Assembly (NCBI RefSeq): GCF_003459505.1
Contig: NZ_QRWD01000007.1
Location: 77,904 to 141,903 of the forward strand
DNA from: Collinsella sp. AF20-14LB
GTDB lineage: Bacteria; Actinomycetota; Coriobacteriia; Coriobacteriales; Coriobacteriaceae
Direction of reading: 5' to 3'
Length of the DNA stretch: 64,000 nt
Under the pieces are notes generated by a model. That model saw nothing but the letters and a program-made list of their open reading frames with translations. It was not told the DNA's origin and did not search any database. Positions 16,705-25,321 of the stretch are shown one piece after another; positions within the stretch are counted from its first letter, which is position 1, and the number at the start of each line of letters is the position of its first letter. Position numbers and translations under genes: made by a program.

Positions 16705-17148
16705 TTACGCCAGCTTTGCGCCGACGATCTTTGCCGCGGCAGGCTTGTCGAAGTTGTCGCCGGTGGCCTTGCCGAGCGCGCCCATGACCTGGCCCATCTG
16801 CTTCTTGGACGTGGCACCCAGCTCGGCGATAACCTGCTCGATCAGGGCCTCGAGCTCCTCGCCCGAAACCTGCGCGGGCAGCAGGCTCTCCAGAATCTTG
16901 ACCTGCTCGGTCAGGTTGTCGGTACGCTCCTGGTCGGTGCCGGCCTTGATGGACATCTCCAGCGTCTCGCTCGTCTGCTTAATCAGACGCTTGATCATGC
17001 TGTTGACGTCTTCCTCGGTCACATCGCGACGCTCGTTGACCTCGATGTTCTTCACTTCGGCCTTAACCTGGCGAATGATAGACAGGCGAACCTTGTCCTT
17101 GGCCTTCATGGCCGCAATCATTTCCTTCTGCAGCTCTTCGTTGGTCAT
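16705..17148 (-). CDS. yqeY: GatB/YqeY domain protein
   Basis: 147 residues, all within the YqeY fold: MTNEELQKEMIAAMKAKDK, RLSIIRQVKAEVKNIEV, the Glu-rich helix region, ESLLPAQVSGEELEALI, and the C-terminal GKATGDNFDKPAAAKIVGAKL. The fold resembles the tRNA-binding tail of GatB; the cell role is unsettled. Start ATG 17148 has GAGGAGG eight bases upstream and gives the normal family length. A structured element (E2) lies at its 3' end. Confidence 0.9.
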   Translation of the reverse strand: MTNEELQKEMIAAMKAKDKVRLSIIRQVKAEVKNIEVNERRDVTEEDVNSMIKRLIKQTSETLEMSIKAGTDQERTDNLTEQVKILESLLPAQVSGEELEALIEQVIAELGATSKKQMGQVMGALGKATGDNFDKPAAAKIVGAKLA

Positions 17149-17202
17149 CTGCAAATCCTCCTCAATAGTGCGGGCGGCACTCACACGAGCGCCGCCCCAT
17201 GA

Positions 17203-18426
17203 TTACTCAGTCGTCGACGAATTGTCGGTCGAACTCTTGGTGACGCCCTTCAGACTGACGTTGTACGGCACGTCCTTGGGCATGGGGTTAACGGTGATGT
17301 CGGCGTCCTTCTTGTACTGCTCCAGCCACTCGCTGTACGCAGTGCTCTCTGCCTGCGTCTTCACCACGTTGGAGACATACTTCTTGATGTCCTTGGGCAC
17401 CTGTTTAATGTCATCGACCTGGCTATCGACATGGAAGTAGTCGGTGCACTTGATGATGTGGTAACCATACGTCGACTCGACGACGTCGCTCACGTCGCCC
17501 TTGTTAAGGCCTTCGAGCGCCGCCTGATAGCTGTCGACGAAGGTGGTGAGCTTGTCCCAGCCCACGTCGCCCTTCTTCTCCTTGGAACCGGTATCGTCGG
17601 AATACTGCTTCACGGCGTCTTCGAAGCTCAGCTCGCCGGAGTTAATCTTGTCCAGGCACTCCTGCGCCTTGGCCTTGGCGGCAGCCTTGTCCTCGTCGGA
17701 TGCGTCGGAATCGACCTTGATCAGGATGTTCGACGAGCGGCGGGCATCGTTGTACTTCGACAGGTTCTCGTTGATGTAATCGACGATCTCGCTGTCCTTG
17801 GGCTTGCTGGTGGGCGCCACGGCTTCCTTGAGCTTTTGCTGCGCCAGGCTCTCCTTGAGCGAGCTCTTATAGGTGTCCTCGGTGTAGCCGTAAGTCTTAA
17901 GGGTCTTCTTAAAGGTCTTGGCGCCGCCCGCGCTCTTGCACGCGTCCTTCCAAGCCTTCTCGACTTCCTCATCCGACACCGTCACGCCGTTTTCCTTCTG
18001 CGCCTGCTGAAGCAGGATCTGCTGCGCGTAGGAATCGATGAGCTGTTTGCGGTACTTCTTGGGCGTCAGGTCGTTGTCGACCAGGTACTGTGCCCAGTCC
18101 TTGTCCTTGGTGTAGCCATAGGACGTGCGCATGCTCATGATCTGCTTGGTCACGGTGTCCTCGGTGAGGTTGGTGCCGTTGATAGTGGCAGCCACGCCAC
18201 CGGTGAGCTTATAGCCCGAGCTGGCGCTTTCGGTCTGCGACATCAGGCCGGAGCACGCCATGGCCGAGACGGAAAGCAGCATTGCCAGCACGCCGATGAC
18301 CACCAGAACGATCTTGACGGTCTTGGACACGCGGGTCTTGCGCTGCTTCTTGCGAGAGCTGGAGGCGGCGCGAGCCTGCTGCTCGGGCGTCGGCTCGGGT
18401 GCGGGGTTCTTTTTCTTATTTGCCAT
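17203..18426 (-). CDS. Membrane-anchored parvulin-type foldase (PrsA/SurA-like)
   Basis: 407 residues. A basic cytoplasmic head (about 45 residues rich in Lys, Pro and Gln) is followed by one hydrophobic segment ending AMLLSVSAMACSGL, which could be a membrane anchor or a poor lipobox. A SurA_N-like helical region (LTEDTVTKQIMSMR, DEEVEKAWKDAC) leads to a PpiC rotamase domain (SSNILIKVDSDASDEDK, SFEDAVKQYSDDTGSKEKKG, YGYHIIKCTDYF). It probably helps exported proteins fold outside the membrane, such as the large GH31 enzyme. ATG 18426 has AAAGG upstream. Confidence 0.85.
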   Translation of the reverse strand: MANKKKNPAPEPTPEQQARAASSSRKKQRKTRVSKTVKIVLVVIGVLAMLLSVSAMACSGLMSQTESASSGYKLTGGVAATINGTNLTEDTVTKQIMSMRTSYGYTKDKDWAQYLVDNDLTPKKYRKQLIDSYAQQILLQQAQKENGVTVSDEEVEKAWKDACKSAGGAKTFKKTLKTYGYTEDTYKSSLKESLAQQKLKEAVAPTSKPKDSEIVDYINENLSKYNDARRSSNILIKVDSDASDEDKAAAKAKAQECLDKINSGELSFEDAVKQYSDDTGSKEKKGDVGWDKLTTFVDSYQAALEGLNKGDVSDVVESTYGYHIIKCTDYFHVDSQVDDIKQVPKDIKKYVSNVVKTQAESTAYSEWLEQYKKDADITVNPMPKDVPYNVSLKGVTKSSTDNSSTTE

Positions 18427-18502
18427 AGTTGGCCTTTCGCATAACGAATCGAACAAACGCCATTGTGTCACAACGCAGCCCCCGCGGCACGCTTGGTGCA
18501 TT

Positions 18503-18611
18503 GGGGACAGGTTAATCTGCACCATTTTGGTGCAAAGGGGACAGCTCTGGCAGCCGGCAGTTAGGGACGTTCCTTTTCTGCCGGCAGTTAGGGACAGTCC
18601 CCAAGTGCCGG
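18503..18611. repeat. Cluster of GGGACAG / GCCGGCAGTTAGGGAC repeats
   Basis: GCCGGCAGTTAGGGAC occurs twice (18553 and 18580), with GGGGACAG at 18503 and AAGGGGACAG just before 18545, and TGCACC/GGTGCA arms between. It occupies the gap between the foldase gene and the upstream EIIA gene and belongs to the GGGACAG hairpin group seen elsewhere. Confidence 0.6.
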
Positions 18612-18613
18612 CT

Positions 18614-19078
18614 TTAAAAGTGGCGGCGGATGGCGTCGACCATGCCTTGGGGCGTGGTCTGGCCGAGCACATCGGCTGCGACGTCCGCGTCCATAAAGAT
18701 ATTCATGAGCGCTTGCAGGGCCTCGACCTGGCCGCCCGGCTCGGCAATGCCCAAATTGATGACGATCTGCGCCGGCACAGGGGCACCCATGCCCGCCATA
18801 GCATTGAATGTCACGGGCGTGGCCGGCTTCACCACCGCGATGTAGGGCTTAGCCACAAACCCTGGATCGGTATGCGGGATGGCGATGTTGGCCGCCGGCA
18901 TGGCAAGGCCCGTGGGGTAGACATCCTCGCGCGTGCGGACGGCGTCGAGCCAACCAGGCACAATGTAGCCGCGAGGTGCAAGCTCGTCCTCGAGCCGCGC
19001 AAACACCTCATCCGGCGTCGCGCACTCCCAATCAAAAAACACCAGCTCAGGCGTAAACAGCGCTTCGTTATCCGCCAT
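18614..19078 (-). CDS. Stand-alone PTS EIIA domain protein (galactitol/fructose type)
   Basis: 154 residues of the PTS EIIA type-2 fold. The phosphorylated His is in ANIAIPHTDPG, as in GatA and FruA EIIA domains. VPAQIVINLGIAEPGGQVEALQ-like segments (QIVINLGIAE, ALQALMNIFMD) match the family. No EIIB or EIIC is adjacent, so it may act with a distant sugar transporter or as a regulatory EIIA. ATG 19078 has GGAGGACGGT upstream. Confidence 0.82.
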   Translation of the reverse strand: MADNEALFTPELVFFDWECATPDEVFARLEDELAPRGYIVPGWLDAVRTREDVYPTGLAMPAANIAIPHTDPGFVAKPYIAVVKPATPVTFNAMAGMGAPVPAQIVINLGIAEPGGQVEALQALMNIFMDADVAADVLGQTTPQGMVDAIRRHF

Positions 19079-19143
19079 ACCGTCCTCCAAAGTTGCATGA
19101 GGGCCACAATGCTCAATATGATAGCGAAACGGGGTATGCAAGG

Positions 19144-19611
19144 TCAGCCGAGGATCCCGATGAGCTCGAGTGCGCGCGCGGGCGTCAAGCATACCTCGGG
19201 CATCGTCTCCAACATGCGTCGGTCGCTCGTGACTACGTAGTCAACATCCGCCGTATCGCCCGAGGCGATAATGAGATTGTCCTCGAGGTCCGGCATGCGC
19301 TTGCCAAGCATGCGCGCCATCTCGCACTCCGCCATCGAAAGCGGGGAAGCCGTTGCCACCTGCATCATATGCTCGACGCATGCCCATGCAGCCGGACCGA
19401 ACGAAGCGTTAATCCCATTCACATTCCGTCGAGCTAGACGCCGAGGCAAGATGTAGAACACGTCCTTTGCCGTCGTTGGCGCGTACAGAAGGTCGATCTT
19501 TCCCGCTTCGGCCAGTTCAACCAATCTTCTCACGTTGTCGAATGCGCCCTCTTGCAGGTAGTAATCAAGCCAAACATTCGTGTCCACCAAGAGCCGCTTT
19601 GCCTCAATCAT
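19144..19611 (-). CDS. PIN-domain toxin (VapC-like ribonuclease)
   Basis: 155 residues. The first strand LLVDTNVWLDYYL carries the first catalytic Asp; later acidic residues are in MAECEMARML, MPDLEDNLIIASGD and ADVDYVVTSDRR, in PIN order. Such toxins cut RNA when freed from the antitoxin. The ATG overlaps the antitoxin stop (ATGA), so the pair is translationally coupled. Confidence 0.85.
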   Translation of the reverse strand: MIEAKRLLVDTNVWLDYYLQEGAFDNVRRLVELAEAGKIDLLYAPTTAKDVFYILPRRLARRNVNGINASFGPAAWACVEHMMQVATASPLSMAECEMARMLGKRMPDLEDNLIIASGDTADVDYVVTSDRRMLETMPEVCLTPARALELIGILG

Positions 19612-19952
19612 CGGCAATTCGCCTCTATGTCGGCAATCATCGCGTCATACATATCATCGCGTACGGCATCCCAGTTGTCCGCCGATGATTCGCCTGGCGC
19701 AAAATCTGAGAAGCTCAACCCCAATGAGGAAAAAGCCAGACCACACCCCTGTTCGGCAAGACTCTTCGCACGGGGCGTCTCGCACTTATCCGTCACCATA
19801 AATCCCGGCAACGTTTGATGCTCGGCAAGATAGGTCCAAAGCGCACGAATGGCGTCACTCGGCCCCAGCCCATTACGAGTCAGGACCGCATCGCCACCGG
19901 CCTTGAGCATAGGGTCGATTCGTGTGTTGAGCTGCACCGTTGCTGTACCCAT
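19608..19952 (-). CDS. Antitoxin of the PIN toxin (RelB/DinJ-like)
   Basis: 114 residues. The N-terminus VQLNTRIDPMLKAGGDAVL and GPSDAIRALWTYLAEHQTLP is the ribbon-helix-helix pattern of RelB/DinJ antitoxins; the acidic C-terminal half should wrap the toxin. It precedes the PIN toxin with a four-base overlap, the normal antitoxin-first order. RelB-type antitoxins more often pair with RelE/YafQ toxins, so the pairing with a PIN toxin is somewhat unusual. A perfect inverted repeat in its promoter suggests autorepression. Confidence 0.8.
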   Translation of the reverse strand: MGTATVQLNTRIDPMLKAGGDAVLTRNGLGPSDAIRALWTYLAEHQTLPGFMVTDKCETPRAKSLAEQGCGLAFSSLGLSFSDFAPGESSADNWDAVRDDMYDAMIADIEANCR

Positions 19953-19968
19953 AGCGGCTCCTCTCTAC

Positions 19969-19986
19969 TTGCTAGCAGTATAGCAA
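19969..19986 (-). promoter_or_regulatory. Candidate operator and -10 box of the toxin-antitoxin operon
   Basis: TTGCTA and TAGCAA arms with a 6-base spacer. The minus-strand -10-like TATACT (19977-19982) lies inside it, so a bound dimer would block RNA polymerase. It is 17 bases upstream of the antitoxin ATG, with GAGAGGAG in between. Confidence 0.55.
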
Positions 19987-20002
19987 ACAGAGCAGACCAC
20001 AC

Positions 20003-20035
20003 AAAAGGGCCCCGCCCGCGCACGGACAGGGCCCT
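20003..20035 (-). terminator. Terminator after purN
   Basis: On the minus strand AGGGCCC and GGGCCCT arms followed by TTTTGTG, about 60 bases past the purN stop and before the toxin-antitoxin promoter. Confidence 0.65.
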
Positions 20036-20095
20036 ATCAGATTTTCTAGATCGCTTACGTCCCAAAGAACGCTCAATGAGCCCTCTTACACACGA

Positions 20096-20794
20096 CTAGC
20101 GTGCCGGATCAATTGCGACCTTGCCGCTGTCCAGCACATGGACGCGGCCGTCGGCGAGCATTTGCACGACCTCGGGATACAGCACGTGCTCAATCGCGTG
20201 GATGTGCCCCTCGAGCGTGTCGACATCCCAGCCTTCCTCGACAGTCAGCGCACGCTGGGCGATGATGGGGCCGTTGTCGTAAATCTCGTTGGCAAAGTGC
20301 ACGGTCACGCCGGTCACCTTGACGCCACGCGCAAAGGCATCGTCAATCGCATGCGCGCCGGTAAAGCTCGGCAGCAGCGCCGGATGCAGGTTGACCACGC
20401 GATTGGGGAACGCCGCCAGCAGCGGCGTGTGCACCATGCGCATGTAGCCGGCCATGACCACATATTCGCAGCCGCGCTCGAGCAGCTCGTGCGCGATGAT
20501 CTCGTCAGCCGCGATGGGGTCGGCATAGACATCCTTGGACAGCGTGAGTGTCTGGATGCCCGCACGCTCGGCGCGCTGCAAGCCCTTGGCCGAAGGACGG
20601 CTCGACACCACGAGCTCAATCGAAGCGTTGAGCTTGCCGGCAGCGATCAGGTCGATCAGCGCCTGCAGGTTGGTACCAGAACCGCTGATGAGCACGCCAA
20701 TCTTGAGCGGCTCAGCCGTATCAGTGCCGGTCGGACGGGTGTAGGGCACATAGCCCAGGCCCTCACCAGCAGCCATCTGCTCGTTAGCGCTCAT
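20096..20794 (-). CDS. purN: Phosphoribosylglycinamide formyltransferase
   Basis: 232 residues. It transfers a formyl group from 10-formyl-tetrahydrofolate to GAR in purine synthesis. IGVLISGSGTNLQALID is the phosphate-binding start; VMAGYMRMVHTPLL, VVNLHPALLPSFTGAHAIDDA (catalytic Asn and His; shown in parts NLHPALLPSF and GAHAIDDA) and GVTVHFANEIYDNGPII with the catalytic Asp follow. About 30 extra N-terminal residues precede the fold. It overlaps purM by eleven bases, so purM and purN are co-translated. Confidence 0.95.
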   Translation of the reverse strand: MSANEQMAAGEGLGYVPYTRPTGTDTAEPLKIGVLISGSGTNLQALIDLIAAGKLNASIELVVSSRPSAKGLQRAERAGIQTLTLSKDVYADPIAADEIIAHELLERGCEYVVMAGYMRMVHTPLLAAFPNRVVNLHPALLPSFTGAHAIDDAFARGVKVTGVTVHFANEIYDNGPIIAQRALTVEEGWDVDTLEGHIHAIEHVLYPEVVQMLADGRVHVLDSGKVAIDPAR

Positions 20795-21887
20795 CGGAGT
20801 ACACGACCTTACCGGAACCCTCGACGCACTCGCCCACGCGGAACGGCTTCTCGCCCAGCGCGACCAGGGCCTCGGTCACGGCGGCCTCGTCCTCGGGGGC
20901 GACGATCAGGCACAGGCCGACGCCCATGTTGAAGGTCTTGCATGCCTCGTTGGGCGCGAGCTCGGCCTGACGCGACACGTAAGTAATGACGGGCGGAACG
21001 TCCCATCCCATCTCGGCGCCGTTGCGGGTGACCACGGCGTCGACGTCGTCGGCGAGCGCGCGGTTGAGGTTCTCGGTAATACCGCCGCCAGTGATGTGGG
21101 CGATGGCGTGCACGTTGGCGCCGCCGCGCAGCAGCTCCAGGATCGGCTTGACGTAGATGCGCGTGGGGGCCAACAGAGCGTCTGCCAGCGATGCACCGCC
21201 GAGCTCCTCGAGCGGACGGCTCAGCTCCTCGGCCTTAGCGACGGCCTCGGGCGTGCCCGGCTTAACGCCGTCGACGCCAATGACCTTACGCACGAGCGAG
21301 TAGCCGTTGGAGTGCACGCCGGTGGAAGGCAGGCCCAGGATCACATCGCCCGGGCGGACGTTTGCGGGGTCGAGCATCTTGGGACGGTCGACGACGCCCA
21401 CGGTAAATCCGGCAAGGTCGTAGTCGGCAGGAGCCATGACGCCCGGGTGCTCGGCCATCTCACCGCCCACGAGCGCGCAGCCCGCGAGCTTGCAGCCGTC
21501 GGCCACACCCTTGATAATCTTTGCCATGTGCTCGGCCTCGATGTGACCGATGGCAACGTAGTCCAGGAAGAACAGCGGCTCGGCGCCCGAAGCCAGAATA
21601 TCGTTGACGCACATAGCGACCAGGTCCTGGCCAACCGTCTCGTGACGGTCCATGATCTGGGCGAGCACGAGCTTGGTGCCCACGCCGTCGGTACCGCTAA
21701 TCAGGATCGGGTCTTCCATATCCTTGAGCGCGGCGGCCGAGAACAGGCCGCCAAAGCCGCCGATGCCACCGATAACCTCGGAACGGTTAGTGTCCTTGAC
21801 CATCTGCTTAATCGCGTCGACGGCGCGACCGCCCTCGGCGGTGTCGACGCCGGCGTCCTCGTACGTCACATGCTTGCTGTCGCTCAT
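20784..21887 (-). CDS. purM: Phosphoribosylformylglycinamidine cyclo-ligase (AIR synthetase)
   Basis: 367 residues. It closes the imidazole ring of AIR using ATP. Family landmarks: VIGGIGGFGGLFSAA, LISGTDGVGTKLVLA, TVGQDLVAMCVNDILASGAE (in parts GQDLVAMCVNDI and ASGAEPLFFLDY), LVGGEMAEHPG, LPSTGVHSNGYSLVRKV, and AHITGGGITENLNRAL. A GGAAGG site precedes the ATG. It lies between purF upstream and purN downstream. Confidence 0.97.
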   Translation of the reverse strand: MSDSKHVTYEDAGVDTAEGGRAVDAIKQMVKDTNRSEVIGGIGGFGGLFSAAALKDMEDPILISGTDGVGTKLVLAQIMDRHETVGQDLVAMCVNDILASGAEPLFFLDYVAIGHIEAEHMAKIIKGVADGCKLAGCALVGGEMAEHPGVMAPADYDLAGFTVGVVDRPKMLDPANVRPGDVILGLPSTGVHSNGYSLVRKVIGVDGVKPGTPEAVAKAEELSRPLEELGGASLADALLAPTRIYVKPILELLRGGANVHAIAHITGGGITENLNRALADDVDAVVTRNGAEMGWDVPPVITYVSRQAELAPNEACKTFNMGVGLCLIVAPEDEAAVTEALVALGEKPFRVGECVEGSGKVVYSDER

Positions 21888-21998
21888 CTGAGCCTTCCTC
21901 TCCCACTACCGTGGCGCCGCACGGGCGCCAAACGGTGCTCATAGTTGCGTTCATTTCGGCGCGCGCCATAACAGCACGCGCCGTCATATCAACAAAAC

Positions 21999-22046
21999 AG
22001 CAGGTAAAACCTACCAAAATAAACCTGTCCCCATATGGCAGGTTTT
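21999..22046. repeat. Short repeat overlapping the purF stop codon
   Basis: AGGTAAAACCTACC followed by the hairpin AAACCTG...CAGGTTT with CCCCATATGG between. It matches parts of the element at 9440-9616. Its right end runs through the purF stop, so it may have supplied it. Confidence 0.55.
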
Positions 22047-23715
22047 ATGCCTCGCCGTGCTCCTCTTCCCAGCTGCGGTCGTCGTATTTCTCGATCACGG
22101 CGTCGTCGTCAAAGTGCAGCGGCTTGTCCAGGTTGCGGGGCTTAAAGCCCTCCATAAACTTGTCGCGGCCAAAGCTCTCGGGAATCGCCACGGGGTAGCG
22201 GCCGGTAAAGCACGCATCGCAGTAACCGCCCTTGGGCATGACCTTAAGCAGGCCCTCGACCGAAAGGAAGGCCAGCGAATCGGCGCCGATATACTCGCAA
22301 ATCTCGTCGACCGTCTTGTTGGCGCTGATAAGCTGCGACTGCACGTCGGTATCGATACCGTAGAAGCACGGCCAGATGACCTCGGGCGAGTTGATGCGGA
22401 TATGAATCTCCTTGGCGCCGGCGTTGCGCAGCATCTTGACGAGCTGCACCATGGTGGTGCCGCGCACGATGGAGTCGTCGATGACGACCAGGCGCTTGCC
22501 CTCGATGTTGTCGCGCAGCGGGTTGAGCTTCATGCGCACGCCCATGGCGCGCAACTCCTGCGTAGGCTCGATAAACGTACGGCCCACGTAGCGGTTCTTG
22601 ATAAGGCCCTCGCCAAAGGGAATACCGCTCTCGTGCGAATACCCCTCCGCGGGCGGCAGGCCGGAGTCGGGCACGCCGATGACCAGGTCGGCCTCGACGG
22701 GCTCCTCGTGTGCCAGCTGGCGACCCATGTCGTAACGGCAGGCATAGACGCTCTTGCCGTTCATGATGGAGTCGGGGCGGGCAAAGTAGACCTGCTCAAA
22801 GATGCAGTTGGCGGGCTCTTCGGCTGCAGGCACGCCCTGCTCGGATACCAGGCCCTCGGCGCTGATGCGCAAGATCTCGCCGGGACGGACGTCACGGACG
22901 TACTCGGCACCCACGATGTCGAGTGCGCAGGTCTCGGAAGCAACGACCCAGCCGCCGGCGCGCGTGACACGGACGGCGGAGTCGACCGTCGCGGCGCCGT
23001 CCTGCGACGGCAGCTGCGAAACGGCTGCGGCATCGGCCTGGTCCAGACCCTCGTCCACCAGCTTGCCCAGCACGAGCGGGCGAATGCCGTGTGGATCGCG
23101 GAATGCGTAGAGCGCCTGCTCGTTGATGAGCGTCATGGCGTAGCCGCCGCGCACGAGCTCCATGGTCTTGCGAATACCCTCGCGCAGGTGGCCCGTACGC
23201 TGGGTAAAGTAGCCGATAAGCTTGGTCGCGACCTCGGAATCCGAATTGGAGAGGAACGGCACGCCCAGCTCGATCAGCTGACGGCGCAGCTCGTCGGTGT
23301 TGACGAGGGTGCCGTTGTGAGCAAGCGCGATAATGACGCTGTTGATGGTAGAAAGATGCGGCTGAGAGGCTTCCCAGCTCTTGGCACCGGCGGTGCCATA
23401 GCGCACGTGGCCCACGGCCAGCTGGCCGGAGAGCGTCGACAGGTCGGCGTTGGAGAACACGCGATCGAGCAGCCCCAGGTCTTTGCGGACCATAACCGTG
23501 CCGCCGTCACCCACGGCGATTCCCGCCGATTCCTGGCCACGGTGCTGCAGTGCACGCAGGCCAAAGTACGTCAGTCGAGCCACGTCGCGATCGGGCGCCC
23601 ATACGCCGAAAATGCCACATTCCTCATGCAGCTGGTCGGAGTCCGGATCATACGTCGACATGGTGTTCACCTGTCCCGCGGCACGCTCGGCCGCGCGGAT
23701 GGTTTCTTGAGACAT
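22045..23715 (-). CDS. purF: Amidophosphoribosyltransferase
   Basis: 556 residues. It makes phosphoribosylamine from PRPP and glutamine, the first committed purine step. The Ntn glutaminase begins at C33 (EECGIFGVW), so a 32-residue propeptide would be removed. ALQHRGQESAGIAV follows. The PRPP loop is VVIDDSIVRGTTMVQL. Cysteines in PANCIFEQ, IWPCFYGID and YCDACFTGRYP match the [4Fe-4S] ligands of the Bacillus-type enzyme. The ATG has GAGGGGA upstream. It leads the purF-purM-purN run, with a 157-bp repeat-containing gap before purM. Confidence 0.97.
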   Translation of the reverse strand: MSQETIRAAERAAGQVNTMSTYDPDSDQLHEECGIFGVWAPDRDVARLTYFGLRALQHRGQESAGIAVGDGGTVMVRKDLGLLDRVFSNADLSTLSGQLAVGHVRYGTAGAKSWEASQPHLSTINSVIIALAHNGTLVNTDELRRQLIELGVPFLSNSDSEVATKLIGYFTQRTGHLREGIRKTMELVRGGYAMTLINEQALYAFRDPHGIRPLVLGKLVDEGLDQADAAAVSQLPSQDGAATVDSAVRVTRAGGWVVASETCALDIVGAEYVRDVRPGEILRISAEGLVSEQGVPAAEEPANCIFEQVYFARPDSIMNGKSVYACRYDMGRQLAHEEPVEADLVIGVPDSGLPPAEGYSHESGIPFGEGLIKNRYVGRTFIEPTQELRAMGVRMKLNPLRDNIEGKRLVVIDDSIVRGTTMVQLVKMLRNAGAKEIHIRINSPEVIWPCFYGIDTDVQSQLISANKTVDEICEYIGADSLAFLSVEGLLKVMPKGGYCDACFTGRYPVAIPESFGRDKFMEGFKPRNLDKPLHFDDDAVIEKYDDRSWEEEHGEA

Positions 23716-23757
23716 GGTATCCCCTCAGAGCCTCGTATTTTTGGCGTTACCCGCCTT

Positions 23758-23763
23758 ATTATA
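23758..23763 (-). promoter_or_regulatory. Candidate -10 box of the purF promoter
   Basis: A consensus TATAAT on the minus strand, 43 bases upstream of the purF ATG, preceded by TGCG. No clear -35 hexamer. The rest of 23764-24001 shows no other feature. Confidence 0.4.
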
Positions 23764-24001
23764 CGCACGGCGCGACGTGCTCCCCAGCGCATGAGCAGCG
23801 CTTTTTAAAAGCCCACCGAGCTAATAATCAGTTTTGTTGCCAAACATTTTATCGGTCTGTCCAGCGTAAGTGCCCGCGCCCCCAGATGGCCGCCGCGTCC
23901 GCCGTTGGGGATTACAAAGTTGCAATTGGGACGTTCGTCCTGTCTTTTGGCAGGTCGGCGGCGTATCCTTGTAACCTACAACAAAGCGAGAAAGGTTCTG
24001 T

Positions 24002-25231
24002 ATGGATCGAAACGAACTCGACCCCAGCGTCCCCAGCGCCACGGAGGTCAAGAAGATCCCCCTCATCATTAAGGTGTACGCCGTCCTGTGCATCCTTTCC
24101 GGCGTGGGCACGCTCCCGTCGGTCGCTGCCTTTATGTGGCAGGTCATCACGGCACTTGTTAACGGCAACGCCACCGAAAAGCTCGGCGACAACACGCTCG
24201 TCGCAGTCGGCCTTATCGTCGCCGGCATCATGCTCTCTGCGGCAAGTGCCGTCATCCTAATCATCTTTGGCCTGGACCTTATCAAAAACCAGCGCCGCAA
24301 CGCCGCCCGCCTGTCCTACATCCTTATTGCATTCACCGTCGTCGAGCTTTTGGTCGACGTGATGCTCCAGGGCATCGGGCCCTTCCTGCTGCGTCCCGCG
24401 ATCCAGCTCGGCATCCTCGTTGCACTTTCGGCAACCGTCGACCCCACGCTTCGTCAGGAGCGCGAACTGCAGCGCCGCCTGCAGGAGATGCTCGACCGCG
24501 ACGCCGCCGCCGAGGGCATGCTCGGCCGCGATGAAACCGGCGAGGGCTACATCAAGCTCAACTACTTCAACCTGTTCTGGGTGTTCTTTGTCTGCTGCAT
24601 ACTCGGCCTGATCGCCGAGGACATCTGGCACATGACAGTCGACGACCCGGGCGTCTATCAGAACCGCGCCGGCATGCTGTTTGGCCCCTTCAGCCCCATC
24701 TACGGATTTGGCGCCGTGCTCATGACCATGGTGCTTAACCGCTTCTACAAAAAGAACCCCATCATCATTTTCCTGGTGAGCGCCCTGCTCGGCGCCAGCT
24801 TTGAGGTGTTCGTGGGCTGGTTTATGCAGACCGCGTTTGGCGTGGTCTCGTGGAGCTACTCGCACATAACGCTGTTCGGTTTGCCCGATCCGCTCGTGGT
24901 CCTCACGGGCGGACGCACCTGCACGGGCTTCGCCTGCCTGTGGGGCCTGGGCGGCCTCATCTGGATCAAGCTGCTGCTGCCGAGGCTGCTTAAGCTTATC
25001 AACAAGATCCCCTGGAAGAGCCGCTACTCGGCCACCGTCATCTTTACCGTTATCATGCTGGTCGACGGCGTCATGACGCTGCAGTCGCTCGACTACTGGT
25101 ACCAGCGCGTTAACGGCACGGAGCCGGACATTCCCGTCGCACAGTTCTACGGAGAGCACTTCGATAACGAGTACATGGAAAACCGCTTCCAGAGCATGAC
25201 CATGAGCCCCAAGGATGCGACGCGCGTGTAG
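24002..25231 (+). CDS. Putative membrane protein, CmpB/ABC-transporter type IV-like
   Basis: 409 residues. Three hydrophobic helices fill residues 15-145, then a short charged linker (LRQERELQRRLQEMLDRDAA), then a C-terminal domain of about six helices with GMLFGPFSPIYGFGAVL, GASFEVFVGWFMQ and GRTCTGFACLWGLGGLIW. That domain matches the PF06541 family, named putative ABC-transporter type IV, whose function is not known. It stands alone on the plus strand with AAAGG before the ATG and a terminator after it. Confidence 0.75.
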   Translation: MDRNELDPSVPSATEVKKIPLIIKVYAVLCILSGVGTLPSVAAFMWQVITALVNGNATEKLGDNTLVAVGLIVAGIMLSAASAVILIIFGLDLIKNQRRNAARLSYILIAFTVVELLVDVMLQGIGPFLLRPAIQLGILVALSATVDPTLRQERELQRRLQEMLDRDAAAEGMLGRDETGEGYIKLNYFNLFWVFFVCCILGLIAEDIWHMTVDDPGVYQNRAGMLFGPFSPIYGFGAVLMTMVLNRFYKKNPIIIFLVSALLGASFEVFVGWFMQTAFGVVSWSYSHITLFGLPDPLVVLTGGRTCTGFACLWGLGGLIWIKLLLPRLLKLINKIPWKSRYSATVIFTVIMLVDGVMTLQSLDYWYQRVNGTEPDIPVAQFYGEHFDNEYMENRFQSMTMSPKDATRV

Positions 25232-25252
25232 CGCTCACCGCGCCCAAAACGC

Positions 25253-25292
25253 AAAATGCCCGCCGGTATCACACGTACCGGTGGGCATTTTT
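25253..25292. terminator. Bidirectional terminator between convergent genes
   Basis: AAATGCCCGCCGGT and ACCGGTGGGCATTT arms followed by T-rich sequence on both strands, between the membrane protein gene and the convergent MoaE-like gene. Confidence 0.85.
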
Positions 25293-25321
25293 ATAAACGA
25301 TCCCTCTATCGACGCAAGCCT

